From positions 1 through 6,702 of the forward strand of contig JAFXFY010000018.1 in the NCBI GenBank assembly GCA_017513365.1: a stretch of DNA of 6,702 bases. Reading direction: 5' to 3'. This DNA comes from Alphaproteobacteria bacterium. Lineage in GTDB: Bacteria > Pseudomonadota > Alphaproteobacteria > CAAHEQ01 > UBA3637. Positions 1 to 4,923 of this stretch are shown piece by piece. The notes under the pieces are model-generated. The model worked only from the letters and a program-made list of their open reading frames with translations. It was not told the DNA's origin and made no database searches. Every line of letters begins with the position of its first letter. The first letter of the stretch is position 1. Made by a program: the position numbers and the translations under genes.

Positions 1-61
1 ACCTGATACAAACATTTGAATAATTGCTAATATATAATATTTAGCTAATGTTTTAAGAGCT
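1..61 (+). pseudogene. disrupted 5' portion of the MATE gene (frameshift and stops)
   Basis: Codons in the frame of the downstream MATE ORF meet TGA at 17-19 and TAA at 35-37. The next frame over reads LLIYNI at 24-41, and a MATE protein has a similar Leu/Ile-Tyr-Asn segment just before the LANVLRALGDSK motif. Adding one T to the TTT run at 40-42 would join the two into LLIYNILANVLRALGD. A further TAA at 21-23 would still break that frame, after LIQTF (3-17). So there are at least two lesions within 61 bases. The lesions are seen directly in the sequence. That these bases once coded for the MATE protein is inferred from the motif match and from the impossibility of a normal MATE start here. 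Confidence 0.55.
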
Positions 62-979
62 TTGGGGGATAGTAAAACGCCATTATACTTTTTGATTTTT
101 TCGTGTGTGTTTAATATCTTGTTAAATATGTTGTTTATTATTGAATTTGGTATGGGTGTTCGTGGATCGGCTCTTGGCAGTGTGATTTCTCAAATATCTT
201 CTGTATTCCTATGTGCTTTACTGATTTATCGTAAATATCCTATTTTGAAACTCACAAGGCAAGATTTTAATGTCTCAAAGGCTCGTATCTATGCTCACTT
301 GCGGTTGGCCATTCCGATGACGGTGCAATTTTCCGTTATTGGATTGGGAGCCATTATTATTCAAAGCGTGTGCAATACTTTTGGTACGTCTGCAATTGCC
401 GCTATGGCCACCAGTATTCGTATTGAACAATTTATCGCTCTGCCTTTGGTCAGTATCGGAGCTGCCATTGTAACATTTACCGCTCAAAATTATGGCGCTA
501 AGAAAATTTATCGTATTCGCCAAGGTGTGTTTCAATCTTCTGTTTTTTCTTTGGTTATCAGTTTTATTTTACCGATTTTATTCTTTTTGTTCGGTGATAA
601 AATGGTCTTGCTCTTTTTAAAAGAGGCAAACACGGAAGTTATTCATTTGGCTCATACTTACTTACAAATTACCACATTATTTTATTGTTTTTTGGGGCAA
701 ATTTTTATTTTCAGACAAGCCTTACAAGGGATGGGACATTCTATATTGCCAATGGTGTCGGGCTTTGTCGAATTGTTTATGCGCGGATTTTCGGGTATTG
801 TTTTGGCCTCTTGGTTCGGCTATATCGGACTGTGTTATGCGGGACCGACGGCTTGGATAGGGGCGTGCGTTATTTTAATTGGTGGATATATTTATGTTAT
901 GAAACGGCAACAGTATCGCTTAACGGCCAAAGAACGCAAAACCCCTTGGCCGATGAGATTGTTTGTACGAAAAAGATAA
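62..979 (+). CDS. MATE family efflux transporter, C-terminal two thirds (5' part disrupted)
   Basis: This is an inner-membrane multidrug/toxin exporter of the MATE family, which couples substrate export to Na+ or H+ entry. The open frame is 305 aa from a TTG at 62, against about 440-460 aa and 12 TM helices for a complete protein. The frame actually continues upstream to a TAA at 35-37, reading NVLRALGDSKTPL across 47-85. That is the conserved first-half MATE motif, normally found about 140-150 residues into the protein. The second-half equivalent RQALQGMGHSILPM (218-231), the QNYGA motif (142-146) and the E237...R241 pair are all present, and roughly seven or eight hydrophobic helices can be seen. 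The TTG is therefore not a natural start, and no ribosome binding site precedes it. The visible part looks intact, so the gene is either a recently broken pseudogene or carries a sequence error just upstream. The stop TAA at 977-979 abuts the convergent gene. The family call is firm; functionality is doubtful. Confidence 0.85.
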   Translation: MGDSKTPLYFLIFSCVFNILLNMLFIIEFGMGVRGSALGSVISQISSVFLCALLIYRKYPILKLTRQDFNVSKARIYAHLRLAIPMTVQFSVIGLGAIIIQSVCNTFGTSAIAAMATSIRIEQFIALPLVSIGAAIVTFTAQNYGAKKIYRIRQGVFQSSVFSLVISFILPILFFLFGDKMVLLFLKEANTEVIHLAHTYLQITTLFYCFLGQIFIFRQALQGMGHSILPMVSGFVELFMRGFSGIVLASWFGYIGLCYAGPTAWIGACVILIGGYIYVMKRQQYRLTAKERKTPWPMRLFVRKR

Positions 980-1327
980 TTAAAAGCGTTCTTGAACCCG
1001 TTGAAATTGATCGGAAAAATCACGCCATTTTTTTAAAGGCATACTAGTGATTTGTCTTTGTTCATTATTGAGCAATTGAGCGCTCATTTGGATTTCACCA
1101 CGACTGCTGGTCGTTGTTGTTGCAACATATTCAGCTGTTTTAGGATTGCCATCCGTATCTAAATAGTAAACCATCCCATTTTGTGTATTAGCCGTCGCCA
1201 CCAAGTTGCCGATTTTTTGCCCTTCACCAAAGCCCAAAATATCTTTGTCTTCAAATTGACTGGCGATATAAAATCCGGCACTGGTAATAATTGAAAGACA
1301 CATAAGTTTATGTAAAAAACTATCCAT
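980..1327 (-). CDS. small membrane-anchored protein, unknown family (paralogue 1)
   Basis: I do not recognise this 115-aa protein. A single hydrophobic stretch (about residues 8-23) follows a short N-terminus with one Lys and one His, suggesting a membrane anchor or uncleaved signal with the rest outside the cytoplasm; there is no convincing lipobox. The soluble part carries YYLDTDGNPKTAEY (54-67), SAQLLN (82-87), W101 and a final FQRVQ (108-112). All of these have counterparts at almost the same positions in the gene just upstream (1342-1683), and both proteins begin MDS, so the two are tandem paralogues. The ATG at 1327 has AAGGA (1334-1338) six bases upstream, next to the TAA of the upstream gene with a gap of 14 nt, so they are probably co-transcribed. 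The stop abuts the stop of the convergent MATE gene with no base between. The gene is real by ribosome binding site, paralogy and operon position; its function is unknown. Confidence 0.75.
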   Translation of the reverse strand: MDSFLHKLMCLSIITSAGFYIASQFEDKDILGFGEGQKIGNLVATANTQNGMVYYLDTDGNPKTAEYVATTTTSSRGEIQMSAQLLNNEQRQITSMPLKKWRDFSDQFQRVQERF

Positions 1328-1341
1328 TTTTTATCCTTGTA

Positions 1342-1683
1342 TTAATTGCGAACCCGTTCAAATAATTTGGCATGCTTACGCCATTGCCCCAGTCCCATTT
1401 GAAAAGGGGATGAGGAATGATTTAAAATTTTGGCCTTTAATTGAATGTCTTGCGTTGTGCCAATTTGAGTGAATAGGGCATATTCGGCCGTTTTTAAATT
1501 TTTATCCGTATCTATAAAATAATACGTTTTGTCATTTTCAATTGTGCTTTTTATTAATGTTGCCAGTAAATTTTTGTCATGGTATGATATGTTTTCTCGG
1601 TCATCACAGTTGCGAACAGTCAGACAAACAAGACCCGTCAGTATACCCAATGTACATAAACAACCTGTTGATTTAGAATCCAT
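1342..1683 (-). CDS. small membrane-anchored protein, unknown family (paralogue 2)
   Basis: This 113-aa protein has no recognised family. The hydrophobic segment (about residues 7-23) contains Cys8, Cys10 and Cys20, with Cys26 just after it, and looks like an N-terminal membrane anchor. The following domain has YYFIDTDKNLKTAEY (54-68), KAKILN (83-88), W101 and FERVR (108-112), matching the next gene of the operon. The start at 1683 is chosen because AAGGAG (1690-1695) lies six bases upstream. The frame is open further, to an ATG at 1740, but that ATG lies in the -35 element of a perfect consensus promoter, so the longer reading would begin upstream of transcription. It is the first gene of a two-gene unit with the gene at 980-1327. 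A DTD-rich motif could in principle bind a metal ion, but nothing in the sequence proves it. Confidence 0.75.
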   Translation of the reverse strand: MDSKSTGCLCTLGILTGLVCLTVRNCDDRENISYHDKNLLATLIKSTIENDKTYYFIDTDKNLKTAEYALFTQIGTTQDIQLKAKILNHSSSPFQMGLGQWRKHAKLFERVRN

Positions 1684-1689
1684 CTTATT

Positions 1690-1695
1690 CTCCTT
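1690..1695 (-). promoter_or_regulatory. ribosome binding site deciding the start at 1683
   Basis: AAGGAG on the minus strand lies six bases before the ATG at 1683. Together with the promoter at 1712-1740 it fixes the start of the first paralogue 19 codons inside the longest open frame. Confidence 0.8.
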
Positions 1696-1711
1696 TTCAT
1701 TTTTTCGGGGC

Positions 1712-1740
1712 ATTATATATGAATATTGATGTGTTGTCAA
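1712..1740 (-). promoter_or_regulatory. perfect consensus sigma70 promoter for the paralogue operon
   Basis: On the minus strand TTGACA (1740-1735) is followed by a 17-bp spacer and TATAAT (1717-1712): 12 of 12 consensus matches at optimal spacing. Transcription should start near 1704-1705, giving a leader of about 22 nt before the ATG at 1683. It implies strong, apparently constitutive expression of the two small membrane proteins, and it rules out the upstream ATG at 1740 as their start. Confidence 0.85.
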
Positions 1741-1760
1741 GTTTTTTTATAAAAAACATC

Positions 1761-1789
1761 TTGCAATTAGAATAAAATAGGTGTATAAA
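1761..1789 (+). promoter_or_regulatory. promoter of the tRNA-Lys gene
   Basis: TTGCAA (1761-1766, 4 of 6 matches to TTGACA), a 17-bp spacer and TATAAA (1784-1789, 5 of 6 matches to TATAAT) place the transcription start about 1796, just before the tRNA at 1802. The run of T then A at 1742-1756 lies directly upstream and could act as an UP element. Confidence 0.6.
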
Positions 1790-1801
1790 ATATTTTCATT
1801 G

Positions 1802-1877
<76 letters not shown>

Positions 1878-1878
1878 T

Positions 1879-1908
1879 AAAAAATCCGGCCATTAGGTCG
1901 GTTTTTTT
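1879..1908. terminator. bidirectional intrinsic terminator (tRNA-Lys and the phosphatase operon)
   Basis: CCGGCC (1886-1891) pairs with GGTCGG (1896-1901; one G-U pair) around an ATTA loop, flanked by an A run at 1879-1884 and a T run at 1902-1908. On the plus strand it ends the tRNA transcript two bases after CCA. On the minus strand the A run becomes a U run after the same hairpin, 44 bases past the phosphatase stop, so it can also end the leftward operon that begins at 3916. Confidence 0.85.
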
Positions 1909-1952
1909 AATGGTGATATGTCAGAGGTTGAATTCATAAAAAAATAGAGTTG

Positions 1953-2417
1953 TCATACTTCCTTTTTTAAATGCTTCAAAAACGCATCACAACCTTCTAC
2001 GATATCCCAGTAGGTTTCATCAAAGTTGCCGGTATACCAAGGGTCTTTAATATTGCGAGGTTTATTTGCAAAATCTAGCAAGCGGTGGATTTTGTTATCC
2101 GTATCCATGCCAACGATAGACCCTATATCTTCAATATTGCTGTCATCCATCGCTAAAATATAGTCATAATAAGCATAATCAGACGGCCGAATACGTCTGG
2201 AATAATGCTCCTCAAATGGCACATGCATAGCGGTTAGTATTTCCCTTGTGCCATAGTGAATGCCGGCATGGCACATTTCATTATATCCCTCGGTGGCGGC
2301 AGAATCTATTTCAAACTGATCGGACAGACCTCGCTCTTCAACCATTTGCTTAAACACAAACTGCGCCATCGGCGACCGACATATATTTCCCAAACATACG
2401 AATAAAACTTTAATCAT
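1953..2417 (-). CDS. low molecular weight protein tyrosine phosphatase
   Basis: This cytoplasmic phosphatase of the LMW-PTP/arsenate reductase superfamily hydrolyses phosphotyrosine or small phosphate esters through a cysteinyl-phosphate intermediate. The 154 aa are typical family length. The P-loop CLGNICRSP is at 8-16, with nucleophile Cys8, Cys13, Arg14 and Ser15. The general acid loop is DPWY at 125-128, with Asp125. The protein SDSAATEGYNEM-like region after strand 2 is also as expected. Tyr83/Tyr84 and Tyr127-region aromatics resemble those that line the pocket in related enzymes. In bacteria such enzymes often sit beside BY-kinases and exopolysaccharide genes, but none is visible here; the neighbours are a P-loop kinase and a Nudix hydrolase. 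The ATG overlaps the kinase stop by four bases (ATGA), indicating translational coupling, and the only SD-like sequence is a weak GGGAAG. It is the last gene of the operon. The P-loop glycine and DPW acid fit a phosphatase rather than ArsC. Confidence 0.92.
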   Translation of the reverse strand: MIKVLFVCLGNICRSPMAQFVFKQMVEERGLSDQFEIDSAATEGYNEMCHAGIHYGTREILTAMHVPFEEHYSRRIRPSDYAYYDYILAMDDSNIEDIGSIVGMDTDNKIHRLLDFANKPRNIKDPWYTGNFDETYWDIVEGCDAFLKHLKKEV

Positions 2418-2971
2418 TTTGCTTCCCGAATAAGAGTATGTTTAAACCATTGTTCTTGAAAATGGACTTGCTTTTCAATAAATCCTTTAATAATTTCGGC
2501 GGTTTGTTTGGGCATTTGGTCTTCATTATTGATAATAAAATCGGCAAAAGAGCGGTTGTGATAGCCTTCTTCATACATTTGTCGGATACGTTTTTCTTCC
2601 CACTCATTCAATTTTCTTATCCCACGATTTTTTAAGCATTCTTCCAAACCGGGAGCCAATGTAATATTCATAAATTGTGTATATTCATCTTCAAATGCTT
2701 TCCAATCATGATAGGAGCTATCCGTAATCGGATAAGCAAAAATCACAGTATTATATTCTCTTGATTGTTTTAATATTTGTAATTTTTTATTTAAACGATT
2801 ACGACGTTCATACCACCCCTCTTGAATGGATAACCCCAACGCTTCTTGTTCTTCATCACTCAACAAATCATCTACCTCAATAAAGGTCGCATTTGGCAAC
2901 AAATTAACCAATATTTTTGAAACGGTCGTTTTGCCGGCATTGATGGGGCCATTAATATTTAAGATGAGCAC
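2414..2971 (-). CDS. small P-loop kinase-like NTPase, substrate unknown
   Basis: A 185-aa P-loop protein with a Walker A motif at its very N-terminus, GPINAGKTT (8-16; Gly8, Gly13, Lys14, Thr15). It continues with FIEVDDL (30-36), whose Asp pair sits where shikimate, adenylate and nucleoside kinases bind the phosphoryl acceptor. A charged Arg/Lys-rich stretch at about 115-131 could be a LID. The DFIINNED segment (144-151) resembles the final strand of NMP kinase-like proteins. ATP-dependent phosphorylation of a small molecule is inferred; it is too diverged for me to name the substrate, and the shikimate kinase label such proteins often receive is not supported by specific residues here. The start is a GTG at 2971, with AAAGGA (2979-2984) seven bases upstream inside the end of the Nudix gene and a 3-nt gap after its stop. 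The C-terminus overlaps the phosphatase start by four bases. Confidence 0.75.
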   Translation of the reverse strand: MLILNINGPINAGKTTVSKILVNLLPNATFIEVDDLLSDEEQEALGLSIQEGWYERRNRLNKKLQILKQSREYNTVIFAYPITDSSYHDWKAFEDEYTQFMNITLAPGLEECLKNRGIRKLNEWEEKRIRQMYEEGYHNRSFADFIINNEDQMPKQTAEIIKGFIEKQVHFQEQWFKHTLIREAK

Positions 2972-2974
2972 TTT

Positions 2975-3916
2975 TTATTCCTTTGCATAATAGTCCATAA
3001 AAAGCTGTGCAAAAACATGCTTAAATTGCTCGGGATGTTCTTTGATTTGACTGATTAATTCCGGAATGGTGAATTCTTTAACCTCAGCCACTTCTTTGGG
3101 GTCAAAAACGATAGGACTATCCGATATAACCTTAAAGACATGATGAAAGCTCCTCAGGTGTCCGTCTCTGATATCCGCACTTTTTCCGACAAATTCAGCA
3201 TGTGAGGCAATAACGCCCATTTCTTCGGCAAGTTCCCGCAAGGCCGCTTGTTCATAACTTTCGCCGGCATCAACATGACCGCCGGCAGAATAACTCCACT
3301 TGCCCGCATCAACTTTTTTGGTATAGGCCACTTTTTGCAAAATGATGTTGCCTTTTGAGTTAAATAAAAATACGCCGCTAATCATCGGATATCTGTTTTG
3401 TGGGCGTAAGTCTTTTCCTCGGCGTATAAAAACATCCATAGGATAGTCTTCTGCATTGGCCAGCGAGATAACCTCTTTGCCACAGCCGATTAAGACAAAC
3501 GGTGTCGCATTTTGACAAGACAGGCTGTCTATATCCACCCATTCGGCACCATTGGAATCCAATCCGTCGCCTTGCGTTGCCGGTTCGCCCGATACTTCAA
3601 TATTAAATAAAACGCCGGTGTGTTGTAGACATCCTTCCTCACCGCTGGCTTTGGTAAAGGCAGAAAAGAAAATCGTTTTTTCACCCACTAATGTGTGGGA
3701 AATCACATCGCAATTCGTTTCTTCTTTAATCTCACGAATAACGGTTTGTTCGGGTGTTTCTCCGGCCTCAGGACTGCCCCCAGGTAAATCATATAACCCG
3801 GTATAAGGGCCTCGGGCTTTGCGAATAACTAATATTTGATTATCATGGCGGATAATACCGTAAACACCACGATGCGAACGCGTTACAAACGGATGTAAAA
3901 AAGATGTGTGTGTCAT
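2975..3916 (-). CDS. double-domain Nudix hydrolase
   Basis: A 313-aa cytoplasmic protein with two Nudix domains in tandem. Nudix enzymes are Mg2+-dependent and split nucleoside diphosphates linked to another group. The first box runs from G47 (GSPEAGE) to REIKEETN and ends near C69; the usual Gly after the EE pair is Asn. The second box, G213 (GHVDAGE) to RELAEEMGV at 235, matches GX5EX7REUXEEXGU fully. The second domain, with DVFIRRG before it and AGKWSYSAGGH, resembles the IPP isomerase-like/YfcD class, whereas the first resembles ADP-ribose or 8-oxo-dGTP type hydrolases; both assignments are inference. The start is set at the ATG at 3916, because GGAGG lies five bases upstream. An in-frame ATG at 3928 is four codons longer but has no SD, and it overlaps that GGAGG. 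First gene of the operon with the kinase and the phosphatase. Both boxes keep their catalytic glutamates, so both domains may be active. Confidence 0.9.
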   Translation of the reverse strand: MTHTSFLHPFVTRSHRGVYGIIRHDNQILVIRKARGPYTGLYDLPGGSPEAGETPEQTVIREIKEETNCDVISHTLVGEKTIFFSAFTKASGEEGCLQHTGVLFNIEVSGEPATQGDGLDSNGAEWVDIDSLSCQNATPFVLIGCGKEVISLANAEDYPMDVFIRRGKDLRPQNRYPMISGVFLFNSKGNIILQKVAYTKKVDAGKWSYSAGGHVDAGESYEQAALRELAEEMGVIASHAEFVGKSADIRDGHLRSFHHVFKVISDSPIVFDPKEVAEVKEFTIPELISQIKEHPEQFKHVFAQLFMDYYAKE

Positions 3917-3921
3917 TGGGG

Positions 3922-3926
3922 CCTCC
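3922..3926 (-). promoter_or_regulatory. ribosome binding site deciding the Nudix start
   Basis: GGAGG on the minus strand lies five bases before the ATG at 3916. The alternative upstream ATG (3926-3928) shares its G with this element and has no SD of its own, so 3916 is preferred. Confidence 0.75.
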
Positions 3927-3976
3927 ATGAGGATTGATATTACAAAATTATGTGTTGAAAATCAATATTTTTTGTT

Positions 3977-3999
3977 GGTGTTTTATAAATAATAACACC
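3977..3999. repeat. GGTGTT-N11-AACACC inverted repeat, possible operator
   Basis: GGTGTT (3977-3982) and its exact complement AACACC (3994-3999) are separated by 11 AT-rich bases, with half-site centres 17 bp apart. The repeat sits in the divergent region between the Nudix and TSCPD genes, ending four bases before the TSCPD -35 element. This geometry suits a dimeric repressor or activator. There is no adjacent terminator-type U run. No regulator is identified. Confidence 0.35.
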
Positions 4000-4003
4000 G
4001 GTA

Positions 4004-4033
4004 TTGAAAAAAAATAATAGAATATGCTATGAT
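4004..4033 (+). promoter_or_regulatory. promoter of the TSCPD gene (extended -10)
   Basis: TTGAAA (4004-4009), an 18-bp spacer and TATGAT (4028-4033) preceded by TGC (4025-4027), an extended -10. Transcription would begin near 4040, giving a leader of about 22 nt to the ATG at 4062. Confidence 0.6.
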
Positions 4034-4051
4034 ACTCTAAAATAATCGTAT

Positions 4052-4055
4052 GGAG
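4052..4055 (+). promoter_or_regulatory. ribosome binding site deciding the TSCPD start
   Basis: GGAG lies six bases before the ATG at 4062. The in-frame ATG at 4050 overlaps this element, so it cannot be used with it and has no SD of its own. Confidence 0.75.
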
Positions 4056-4061
4056 TATAAA

Positions 4062-4310
4062 ATGACTTTTTCATATCAAACCAGTGGCGTGTGTGCGAAA
4101 CTTATTAGCTTTGATATCACGGATGGTAAATTACATAATGTTCAGTTTATGGGTGGCTGTATGGGCAATTTGCGTGCTATTTCTAAACTGATTGAAGGTA
4201 AAAATGCCAAGGAGGTTGCCGATATTTTACGAGGCAACACATGCGGTGGCAAAAGTACCTCTTGTGCCGACCAACTGGCTCGGGCGATTGATGAGGCACT
4301 GAAGGCATAA
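4062..4310 (+). CDS. stand-alone four-cysteine TSCPD domain protein
   Basis: An 82-aa protein of the uncharacterised family of free-standing TSCPD proteins (the TIGR03905 type, as I recall it), related to the C-terminal domain found on some class II ribonucleotide reductases. Cys11 (SGVC), Cys33 (GGCMGN), Cys61 (TCGG) and Cys68 are the four conserved cysteines, probably binding a metal or serving as a redox-active set. The signature reads TSCAD (66-70) here, with Ala for the usual Pro. The region GKLHNVQFMGGCMGNLRAIS is typical of the family, and the length is normal. The start at 4062 is set by GGAG six bases upstream. The gene is monocistronic, divergent from the Nudix operon and convergent with dps. 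The family call is firm; the biochemical function is unknown. Confidence 0.9.
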   Translation: MTFSYQTSGVCAKLISFDITDGKLHNVQFMGGCMGNLRAISKLIEGKNAKEVADILRGNTCGGKSTSCADQLARAIDEALKA

Positions 4311-4311
4311 T

Positions 4312-4336
4312 AAAACCCCATCAAAATGATGAGGTT
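4312..4336. terminator. terminator hairpin between TSCPD and dps, oriented for dps
   Basis: CCCCATCA (4316-4323) pairs with TGATGAGG (4327-4334; one C-A mismatch) around an AAA loop, extended by AA/TT pairs at 4314-4315 with 4335-4336. On the minus strand the hairpin is followed by TTTTATT, a U-rich tract, so it should end the dps transcript 18 bases after its stop. On the plus strand there is no clean U run, so it would stop TSCPD transcription less well. Confidence 0.7.
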
Positions 4337-4354
4337 GATAGAGGTGTATGCTCT

Positions 4355-4843
4355 TTATTCTAAGTGAGCTTCCATAAACCAAACGTATTTATCTAAATCT
4401 TCCACGGCACCGGTTAAAATATCAATGGTTGCTGCATCGGCCAAATTTGCATCAATGTCGGCTCGGACACGATTGGCAACGACAGCATAGCGATTAATTA
4501 ATTCACGCAAATGTTCGTCTGTTTGAAAAATATCGGTTGGATAGGCGTTAAATGATGTTTCGCTGACAATGATTTCTGGGGTTCCATAAGCCGTTCCGCC
4601 CATTTGTACAACACGTTCGGCAAAGGTATCGGCATATTCCAATAATTTTTCATTAAACGGATCTAACATTTCATGAACGGCAATAAAATTAGGTCCCCGC
4701 ATATTCCAATGGGCTTGTTTGGTAATTAGTGCTAAATTTAAAAAATCGGTTAAATACTTATTTAAAATGCGAATGCTTTCTTCTTGTACTGCTTTGTCAA
4801 ATTCTAAAGCAGTAGGTCTGGATACTGTATTTTTTGTTTTCAT
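4355..4843 (-). CDS. dps: DNA starvation/stationary phase protection protein Dps
   Basis: Dps forms a hollow 12-subunit shell that oxidises Fe2+ with H2O2, stores the iron and shields DNA from hydroxyl radicals. The 162 aa are close to the 167 aa of the E. coli protein. The inter-subunit ferroxidase ligands His45 (KQAHWN), His57 and Asp61 (HEMLD), Asp72 and Glu76 (DTFAER) match E. coli His51, His63, Asp67, Asp78 and Glu82 with a constant offset of six. The N-terminal tail has Lys2 and Lys4, fewer basic residues than the E. coli tail, so DNA binding may be weaker. The start at 4843 has AGGAGG (4849-4854) five bases upstream. The gene is monocistronic, divergent from the MFS gene, with a terminator at 4312-4336. 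A TCTTATATAAGA palindrome lies 24 bases before the ATG. Confidence 0.96.
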   Translation of the reverse strand: MKTKNTVSRPTALEFDKAVQEESIRILNKYLTDFLNLALITKQAHWNMRGPNFIAVHEMLDPFNEKLLEYADTFAERVVQMGGTAYGTPEIIVSETSFNAYPTDIFQTDEHLRELINRYAVVANRVRADIDANLADAATIDILTGAVEDLDKYVWFMEAHLE

Positions 4844-4867
4844 GTTTTCCTCCTATATGATTACTTT

Positions 4868-4879
4868 TCTTATATAAGA
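4868..4879. repeat. TCTTATATAAGA palindrome in the dps upstream region
   Basis: A perfect 12-bp palindrome 25-36 bases upstream of the dps start codon, overlapping TATATA on the minus strand that could serve as the dps -10; no good -35 is seen for it. The position suits a repressor site, and dps genes are commonly under OxyR, PerR or Fur-type control. The sequence does not match a full consensus I can name. Confidence 0.3.
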
Positions 4880-4923
4880 GGTATTATTTTTTGAATAAAT
4901 AGGGCAAAAGTCTGTTTTTTGAT

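Noticed and set aside
275..535. 86-codon minus-strand open frame inside the MATE gene
   Set aside because: It is the antisense shadow of a conserved MATE region, rich in Asn/Ser/His, without RBS or promoter.
685..1047. 120-codon plus-strand open frame overlapping the MATE gene and the first paralogue
   Set aside because: It lies out of frame inside two well-supported genes, has no RBS, and its product resembles no family.
1684..1740. 19-codon N-terminal extension of the first small paralogue (ATG at 1740)
   Set aside because: It begins inside the -35 element of a perfect promoter and lacks an SD; the ATG at 1683 has AAGGAG at ideal spacing and gives the MDS start shared with the paralogue.
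1953..2417. Arsenate reductase (ArsC, LMW-PTP fold) as identity of the 154-aa protein
   Set aside because: The P-loop CLGNICRSP and DPWY acid loop are those of LMW tyrosine phosphatases, the extra ArsC C-terminal redox cysteines are absent, and no ars gene is nearby.
2438..2635. 65-codon plus-strand frame antisense to the kinase gene
   Set aside because: It lies entirely within the P-loop kinase gene, which has a clear Walker A and operon structure; the plus frame has no RBS.
3552..3806. 84-codon plus-strand frame antisense to the Nudix gene
   Set aside because: It covers the first Nudix domain on the opposite strand; no initiation signals and no family resemblance.
3931..3970. Nudix operon promoter TTGATT-17-TAATAT on the minus strand
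   Set aside because: Only 4 of 6 matches in each box within a very AT-rich stretch, where such matches arise by chance; not strong enough to annotate.
4050..4061. Longer start for the TSCPD protein at 4050
   Set aside because: The ATG at 4050 overlaps the GGAG that serves the ATG at 4062, and the family normally begins at the later Met (MTFSY-like).
4142..4324. 60-codon minus-strand frame antisense to the TSCPD gene
   Set aside because: It is fully opposite the conserved four-Cys protein and ends in the terminator region; no RBS.
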